20,383 bases of DNA from Pavlovales sp. CCMP2436 (Eukaryota > Haptophyta > Pavlovophyceae > Pavlovales). The stretch spans positions 221,369-241,751 of the forward strand of contig MU631493.1 in the NCBI GenBank assembly GCA_026770615.1, in the 5' to 3' direction. Every line of letters begins with the position of its first letter. The first letter of the stretch is position 1. A program made the position numbers and the translations under genes. A model generated the notes under the pieces. The model did not search any database and had not been told where the DNA came from. It saw only the letters and a program-made list of their open reading frames with translations. Positions 16,401 through 20,383 of this stretch are shown here, piece by piece.

Positions 16401-17253
16401 AATGTTACCTTAGTCTACCTATTTAATCCCTGTCGTATTATATTGACAGCACTAGCCTCCCCCTGCTCTACGTTTGGCCCAGGCTCCTACCCAACTCACA
16501 CAACTACCGTATATTAATGTGTATGGACTCTGACTTGTGGTCTGGCTGGTATAAGCGATGCTACGCCCTTGGTAACCTGCCGCACGCCTTATATTCGGTG
16601 CGCTGGTTACAACCATATGTATAATCTCAGACCAGCACAAGTTCCAGAACAGTTAGACGTCAGGTTGAATCCCTATCGGTAATATAGTTATGAATGAGGG
16701 GTTCTGGCTGGCGGTGTTTCAAGTTTAAGTCAAGCTGATCTTAGCGCTCCAACGCAGGCTCCTACGCGCTACACCGAAGTGGGGAACTGGTAGAAGTGGT
16801 ACATAATATAGATTAATCTATTCGCCGTTTACTACACACATTATGTACTACAGAAAGTACATATACAATACTATACCCACTTATACTATATTGCGTTTAA
16901 ATTACGTCTGTACAGTTTTTTTGGAGATGGGCGGCACGGCAGAGCAAATCGAGCTAATCAACCTCACCAGGCAAGAGGGCGGCGGGCAGCAGAGTGACGC
17001 GGACGACGACGCTGAGATGGAGCTGGCTCTAAGAAGCTTCGACGCGCGAAATGCAAAGTGCGCGCTGGAGGAGGATAGCAGCCGGCTGCTTAGCGTCATC
17101 GAGAGCGCGTTTGGGGGCGTCGGTCAATTCAACGAGCAGCTCAGGGCGGTGCTCTTGCAGGCTTGCGCATCATCACAAAAGCGGAGGCAGGCAAGAACTC
17201 CAAGTGGGCGGGACCACAGCGTCAAATGGGGGCTTAGTCGGAGAAGTGAATGA
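13500..17253 (+). CDS. Multi-pass membrane protein with C-terminal TIR-like (SHSW) domain, 10 exons
   Basis: Exons: 13500-13857, 13968-14303, 14401-14539, 14622-14740, 15000-15070, 15171-15269, 15493-15562, 15669-15746, 16161-16245, 16916-17253. All nine introns are GT-AG and every junction keeps phase. ATG 13500 is the first after an in-frame TAA (13443). Bridging one slip in exon 4 gives about 563 residues. Residues 1-75 are hydrophilic and basic. Hydrophobic segments follow near 77-98, 110-131, 139-158, 182-205, 234-256 and 278-290. VQSYLAGRGEVMMAAAGVAS leads to the C-terminal domain: DVHVFVSHSW (365-374), SLKWEALQQW, PRLFLDPACIN (Asp406, Cys409), LPVFLAGCNKLLVL and RLWCITEC, then VIESAFGGVGQFNEQLR. 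RLWCxxE resembles the TIR-fold WCxxE site, whose Glu is catalytic in TIR NADases, so signalling or NAD cleavage is possible but only inferred. From memory, the family is expanded in haptophytes. Confidence 0.85.
14640..14670 (+). other. Frame discontinuity inside exon 4
   Basis: With the GT-AG splice at 14540-14621, exon 4 enters in the frame WYAVFVLLLHLPFV, a convincing membrane segment. The downstream part that must be translated (FRTTVQSYLAGRG and MMAAAGVASLLE) is in the frame one base later. No alternative GT-AG pair I could find reconciles them. Either one extra base (or two missing) has broken the gene, or the assembly has an indel here. Confidence 0.7.
14811..14830. repeat. Perfect 20-bp palindrome in intron 4
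   Basis: CAATTAAGTGCACTTAATTG is its own reverse complement. It lies 70 bp into the 259-bp fourth intron. It could be a dyad binding site or a remnant of a small inverted-repeat element; nothing else around it supports either reading. Confidence 0.8.
15321..15469 (+). repeat. 65-bp tandem repeat within intron 6
   Basis: Two identical 65-bp units (15321-15385 and 15386-15450) begin CCTGTGTAACACCCGTCGCG and end CACACCCGCGGCTAT. A third unit stops after 19 bp (15451-15469). They account for most of the excess length of intron 6 (223 nt versus about 80-110 for the short introns). Intron 5 has a related imperfect pair, CCTGTGTAATTGCGATCCTG and CCCGTGTAATTGCAACCCTG, at about 15117-15163. Confidence 0.9.
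15747..16160 (+). other. Intron 8 (414 nt)
   Basis: The boundaries GTACGC and TTGATAG are set by phase and by the join LP-VFLAGC between exons 8 and 9. The plus strand is open to 15923 after exon 8, but the reading is Arg/Ala/Pro-rich and breaks the conserved LPVFLAGC motif, so I treat it as intron. I see no repeat or RNA gene in it. Confidence 0.6.
16629..16690 (-). repeat. Dispersed repeat family 1, inverted copy in intron 9
   Basis: On the minus strand: ATTACCGATAGGGATTCAAC, CTGACGTCTAACTGTTC and CTTGTGCTGGTCTGAG. It aligns with the first ~75 bp of the full unit at 10944-11080 with scattered changes. It sits head to head with the inverted-repeat arm that starts 7 bp to its right. Confidence 0.75.
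16697..16795 (+). repeat. Left arm of ~100-bp inverted repeat
   Basis: It begins AGGGGTTCTGGCTGGCGG and ends GAAGTGGGGAACTGGTAGAA. The reverse complement of 18544-18645 aligns over its whole length at roughly 85% identity. The arm lies in intron 9, just before the last exon. Confidence 0.85.
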
Positions 17254-17378
17254 GCTAGTGTAAGCACTCCACCAAACTGTCGGTCTGATGAAGCGCCGCT
17301 GCCTGACGCGTGATGCGTTTCGGCAGGGTCTGCACGAGTTTTTAATATGTGTGTTGTTATTGCGCACCAATACTTTAA

Positions 17379-17384
17379 AATAAA
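17379..17384 (+). terminator. Candidate polyadenylation signal AATAAA
   Basis: A canonical AATAAA lies about 125 bp after the stop of the TIR-like gene, preceded by an AT-rich stretch. Whether this organism uses the hexamer is not known to me. Confidence 0.35.
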
Positions 17385-17476
17385 GTGTGACGTTGGCTAG
17401 GATACACAGCAGGTTCCTTAAGCTTAGCACCAGCCGTCAGTTCTATCCAGAAGTCTTGTATGTGATTGAGCGGCCA

Positions 17477-17538
17477 TGACCAAAGGTCCGTCGGCCCTGA
17501 CCGAAGATTGGTCAGATCTATCTAAATATTGACCGGTG
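17477..17538 (+). repeat. TGACCAAAG-type repeat, copy 1
   Basis: It starts TGACCAAAGGTCCGTC and, after a 20-bp insertion, continues TCAGATCTATCTAAATATTG then ACCGGTG. It aligns with 17807-17846. Confidence 0.6.
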
Positions 17539-17806
17539 CACTTTGAACGGTGACCAGAAACCAGTGACAGATATACTAAAACCGGCGGGGAGAATGGTTC
17601 ATCTATAGCGTTAAAATAATAGAAGACTTTTGAACGCTATAAGATTCGCGTATTCTTCGAAGCACGGATCTTCGACTCGGCCCTCGTGTAAAGGAAGGCT
17701 GCGATCTTCGAATGAAGGCTGCGGGCGTGGAAAATGACTAACCTGGCGAATTCTTTTATTCATTTTTTTGATTGCCTGTTAGATATCTGACGAAATTGAC
17801 AGGTGA

Positions 17807-17846
17807 TGACCAAAGATCCGTCAGATTCGATTAAATTTGACCGGTG
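17807..17846 (+). repeat. TGACCAAAG-type repeat, copy 2
   Basis: TGACCAAAGATCCGTCAGAT, TCGATTAAATTTGACCGGTG. It is the compact form of the motif at 17477-17538; another TGACCAAA follows at about 17850. Confidence 0.6.
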
Positions 17847-18543
17847 GAATGACCAAACATCTGCGAAGGAAGACTTCCACACAGCGTCAATTCGCTTAGC
17901 GCGGCTGGGTACGAAACGGCAAGGCTACAGATAGGAAGGGCAGGCTTGTGCAAGGTGTGTTAGCCAATATATGCCTTCTTCATGCGATATACAGCGAGCC
18001 TTCACGCGGGGCTACCGCCGAGTAAAAAATAAACAAGAAAAAAGGGCTACCGCATATATATATATATATTAAATGCCGACTGGTACCAGCCGAGAAGCAG
18101 TCTGGGAAAAAAGGGCTCCAGAGTCGGTCCCACCCTTGAACTTATTTTAATATATTCTAATTAGAGTATATAATTAGAGGGTATTTGGCACGCTATAGCC
18201 GATGAACTGCGCAGCGGGGACCCAAGGTCGCCGCATATCACCGCGGACGCCGCGGCATAGGTATGGCAGTATTCAATAAGATTGATGATGCGGCCTACCG
18301 TTGGTTCGTTATAATCGATTGAAATCACTGAAAAAAACCCGAACTTTTCAGCATGTAGGCCAATTTTGGGAATATGAACGCACTTGCCAGCAGCGCGTGT
18401 CGCACGCCACGCCGTGCTGATAGCTCGCCACATATTTCGAGCGTTACGTGTGGGGCAGCGCCTAAAAACACTCAGATGATTGTGCGCCCTTAATTAGTAT
18501 GTATGGATTGTTATACCTGATTCTTTCGGGAAGGACGATATAA

Positions 18544-18645
18544 TTCTACCAGCTCCCCACTTCGGCGTAGCGCATTGGAGCCTGCGTTAGAGCGCTTAGA
18601 TCAGCCTGACTTGAGCTTGAAACGTACCGCCAGCCCGAACCCCCC
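18544..18645 (-). repeat. Right arm of ~100-bp inverted repeat
   Basis: On the minus strand it begins AGGGGGGTTCGGGCTGGCGG and ends GAAGTGGGGAGCTGGTAGAA. With the left arm it encloses about 1.95 kb, including the last exon of the TIR-like gene. I could not identify a clear target-site duplication outside the arms. Confidence 0.85.
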
Positions 18646-18867
18646 TACATTAATATAAATTGATGCATATTTTAAAGAAAATTTTGGCATCGTCTTCCTA
18701 GTCTATACAGTATGAATCATTAATTAAGCTCAAAAGGAATCTCGAAGACACGCACCTAAAGGCTTAAATTGAACGGAAAAATGTCGTTGCTGCTTCGACA
18801 CTTGATATTTGACTGGGATCATCAATAACATAGTATGGACGGAGTGAAGGCGGAGGTATATTCAGTA
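18646..18867. other. AT-rich spacer
   Basis: No gene or repeat that I can recognise lies between the right inverted-repeat arm and the TA-flanked MITE. Confidence 0.5.
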
Positions 18868-19034
18868 CAGGGGATCGCGGGCAATAAGAAACCGTCGTAT
18901 TAAGAAACTGAGCCTCGTTTTTTTCCCCTTCAATAGTAATTTTAACTAAATTTTAACAATTATTCGTATGTAATTTGCTAAGAAACTCAGCCTCAGCCTC
19001 AATAAGCGCCGTTCTTATTGCCCGCGATCCCCTG
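18868..19034. mobile_element. 167-bp MITE with perfect 23-bp inverted ends and TA duplication
   Basis: The left end starts CAGGGGATCGCGGGCAATAA (23 bp, 18868-18890), and the right end (19012-19034) is its perfect reverse complement. TA lies immediately outside both ends (18866-18867 and 19035-19036), as expected for a TA target-site duplication of the Tc1/mariner type. The interior is AT-rich and non-coding, with AAGAAACTGAGCCTC / AAGAAACTCAGCCTC as a direct repeat. It is too small to encode a transposase, so it would depend on a partner elsewhere. Perfect ends suggest recent insertion. Confidence 0.88.
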
Positions 19035-19274
19035 TAACATCCGAGTCGAGTGTCAACACACAATCATTGCAATAATCCGCTGGTGTAAATCCTCTGGAGC
19101 ACCTCACAGGCATGGTTGGGTACAGAAGTGTCAAGTTTGCAATTGCGCATATTCGTAAATGGGGCGGCGCCCTATTCATGGTTTTGCAACTATCTTCTAT
19201 GTCTGGGCCGCAACGTTCTTCTCTCCTAAGTGCGAAATCGCGCCATAAATAATGTTCGGATCATACACTGTCAA

Positions 19275-19789
19275 CAAGGGATCGCGAGCAATAAGATACC
19301 GTAACGTGAGTAGAACTTGAGCCTCGTTTTGTAACAAAAAATGCCGAAGAAGCTGAGCCCGCTCGAAAGCCAGCTTCTAATAATGTGGCTTAAATATGTA
19401 AGAACCAGGGGGTGGGAGGGGGGGGGGCATTGATCCGAAATTTTTCAATGTGACTTCCAAGGAGCTCATTCATCATACAGTACAGAACTCTATCTATACA
19501 TGCTAAAACTTAAGAATCGGATCTTGGGATCGATTCACTATACATTGGTTCATGCAGTTAGTGGGCGAGCGATTAGTAGCGTATGCAAATGCTGATGCAA
19601 TTTTAATACGCCCAACAAACTTACGCCCCGAATTAAGTACTTTCAGTATTTGACTATTTTAACATTATCAACAGGCGCCCGAAGGCAATAGGATAATGAG
19701 CCTGCTGGTCCGTCGATCTTAATCAGAAACAGCTAAGAAGCTGAGCCCGGTGCTCAAATTCGCCAATTTTCGTTGCCCGCGATCCCCTT
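19275..19789. mobile_element. Longer, degenerate relative of the 167-bp MITE
   Basis: The left end CAAGGGATCGCGAGCAATAA (from 19275) and the right end GTTGCCCGCGATCCCC (19772-19787) are imperfect versions of the ends of 18868-19034. The sub-terminal pieces also match: TTGAGCCTCGTTTTGTAAC on the left and GCTAAGAAGCTGAGCCC on the right. TA follows the right end (19790-19791) but the left TA is lost. The interior (about 450 bp) has no coding frame; it includes a G-run near 19420. Confidence 0.75.
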
Positions 19790-19962
19790 TATTACGTATC
19801 AGCCACTATAGATATGAGCTGTGGATATCACCAACTCGACTCCGCGGCCAAAATCGAAAGGCGGCGCAGAATAGTGTGACTACGTATTCGAAGACAGTTC
19901 TGTGCGACCCCTGCTTAATATAGATCTTGGAGGGGGCGGAAATATTCAATGGCGGCCATAAC

Positions 19963-19965
<3 letters not shown>

Positions 19966-19995
<30 letters not shown>
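19966..19995. repeat. (TA)n microsatellite
   Basis: About fifteen uninterrupted TA dinucleotides. It directly abuts the inverted family-1 copy to its right. Confidence 0.9.
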
Positions 19996-19996
<1 letters not shown>

Positions 19997-19998
19997 TT

Positions 19999-20071
19999 AG
20001 CAGGCAATGGGCGACGTGGCGCTCTGACCAGCACAACTTTCAAACGGCGGACAGTCAGACGCTAGAAGTAA
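19999..20071 (-). repeat. Dispersed repeat family 1, inverted copy
   Basis: On the minus strand: CTAGCGTCTGACTGTCCG, AAAGTTGTGCTGGTCAGAGC and CACGTCGCCCATTGCCTGCT. It corresponds to the middle and right part of the full unit at 10944-11080. Its TATTTATGATAGGG edge has been replaced by AT-rich sequence. Confidence 0.7.
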
Positions 20072-20086
20072 TCAATATATCTGTAA

Positions 20087-20326
20087 CAGACATTCTACTC
20101 TATATTACTGTGCGCGGTAATATGGTTCCAGAGGAGGGGATGCTCGACTAACGGGCCGGAAGACGCCCCTGAGCACGCAGACGGCACATACTACAACGAC
20201 AACTGGCGCAGCTGCAACGCCGTGAGCAGCTGGGCGGGACAGGGTGCAAGCCTTGGCATAGGCCGCGGTGGCCGCGGGCGCGGCCGTGGCGGCCATGGGG
20301 ACCAGGGCGCACACACTCACACCTAA
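20087..20326 (+). CDS. Possible terminal exon with Gly/Arg-rich tail
   Basis: This frame is open from after a TAA at 20084-20086 to TAA at 20324-20326, and has no ATG at its start. It reads NGPEDAPEHADGTYYNDNWR, SCNAVSSWAGQGASLGIGRG and GRGRGRGGHGDQGAHTHT. The RGG-like tail resembles RNA-binding proteins, but the simple-sequence DNA could produce it by chance. If real, it would be the last exon of a gene starting further left, perhaps using the TTCCAG at about 20126-20131 as acceptor. I do not recognise a family. Confidence 0.25.
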   Translation, partial: QTFYSILLCAVIWFQRRGCSTNGPEDAPEHADGTYYNDNWRSCNAVSSWAGQGASLGIGRGGRGRGRGGHGDQGAHTHT

Positions 20327-20330
20327 ATAT

Positions 20331-20383
20331 GTGAGTGCTGGTGCATTTGGGTGTGGGTGTGGGTGTGTGTGGGGGGGGAGGGG
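20331..20383. repeat. G/T-rich simple sequence at window end
   Basis: GTGTGGGTGTGGGTGTG followed by a run of eight or more G. Low complexity that continues to the window edge; it has enough G-runs to form a quadruplex in principle. Confidence 0.7.

Larger units (their letters stand above)
16246..16915 (+). other. Intron 9 (670 nt), carrying repeats
   Basis: Donor GTGAAA after RLWCITECY, acceptor CTGTACAG before VFLEMGG; the codon split by the intron (G/TT) is in phase. The first 380 nt are AT-rich spacer. Inside lie a hairpin at about 16569-16612 (TTGGTAACC facing GGTTACAA, with inner CGCAC/GTGCG), an inverted family-1 repeat (16629-16690) and the left arm of a long inverted repeat (16697-16795). 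Confidence 0.65.
17254..18543. other. Non-coding stretch downstream of the TIR-like gene
   Basis: After the gene stop and candidate polyadenylation signal there is no open frame I would call a gene. The stretch holds a repeated TGACCAAAG motif pair, the direct duplication GAAGGCTGCG at about 17693 and 17714, two GGGCTACCGC copies (about 18009 and 18044) and a short (AT) run at 18054-18069. A 90-codon minus-strand frame at 18161-18433 has mixed composition and no recognised motif. Confidence 0.45.

Noticed and set aside
18161..18433. 90-codon minus-strand open frame
   Set aside because: No recognised motif, no neighbours or splice context, and its upstream end runs into the inverted-repeat region; chance cannot be excluded.
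1..20383. A bacterial or phage defence locus, or CRISPR array
   Set aside because: Spliceosomal introns, LINE fragments and MITEs make this eukaryotic nuclear DNA; no repeat-spacer pattern occurs.

Overview
This window looks like nuclear DNA of a unicellular eukaryotic alga. The case rests on one convincing multi-exon gene with nine GT-AG introns, many fragments of non-LTR (LINE-type) retrotransposons, short terminal-inverted-repeat elements, and GC-rich coding islands set in AT-rich spacers. The gene's C-terminal half matches, from memory, a TIR-like 'SHSW' protein family that I associate with haptophytes and related marine algae. A haptophyte is therefore my best guess, held at moderate confidence. 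There are no operons, bacterial ribosome-binding sites, rRNA genes or CRISPR arrays.

Layout, left to right. Bases 1-300 hold the zinc-motif end of a minus-strand LINE. Bases 301-1258 are a frameshifted coiled-coil pseudogene on the plus strand. Bases 1259-2639 are AT-rich spacer with two copies of a dispersed repeat. Bases 2640-2953 are an inverted copy of a LINE-associated module. Bases 3139-4621 are a minus-strand LINE C-terminus with a 23-residue tandem-repeat tail, preceded upstream on its strand by another copy of the module (4622-4985). Bases 5213-6155 carry three sets of tandem repeats. Bases 6423-9507 are a second minus-strand LINE fragment: RT-RNase H connection, RNase H, zinc motif, linker and an OTU-type cysteine protease domain. 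Bases 9508-10541 are a further LINE tail plus module. Bases 10924-11262 are a nested tandem of the dispersed repeat. Bases 11263-13320 are a LINE reverse-transcriptase segment.

The only host gene I am confident of is on the plus strand at 13500-17253, with ten exons. If one frame slip in exon 4 is bridged, they encode about 563 residues: a basic N-terminal region, five or six membrane segments, then a cytosolic TIR-like domain. Its introns carry tandem repeats, a 20-bp perfect palindrome and transposon-like inverted repeats.

From 17254 to the end the DNA is mostly repeat-rich and non-coding. It includes a ~100-bp inverted repeat whose two arms bracket the last exon, a 167-bp TA-flanked MITE with perfect 23-bp inverted ends, a longer relative of it, an AT microsatellite and a possible Gly/Arg-rich terminal exon.

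The LINE pieces are broken by stops and frameshifts and are probably dead. Read together they describe one element family: pre-RT region, RT, thumb, RNase H, CCHC-like motif, and then one of two alternative C-terminal modules (an OTU protease or a proline-rich tandem repeat). All intact-order fragments point the same way and abut head to tail.
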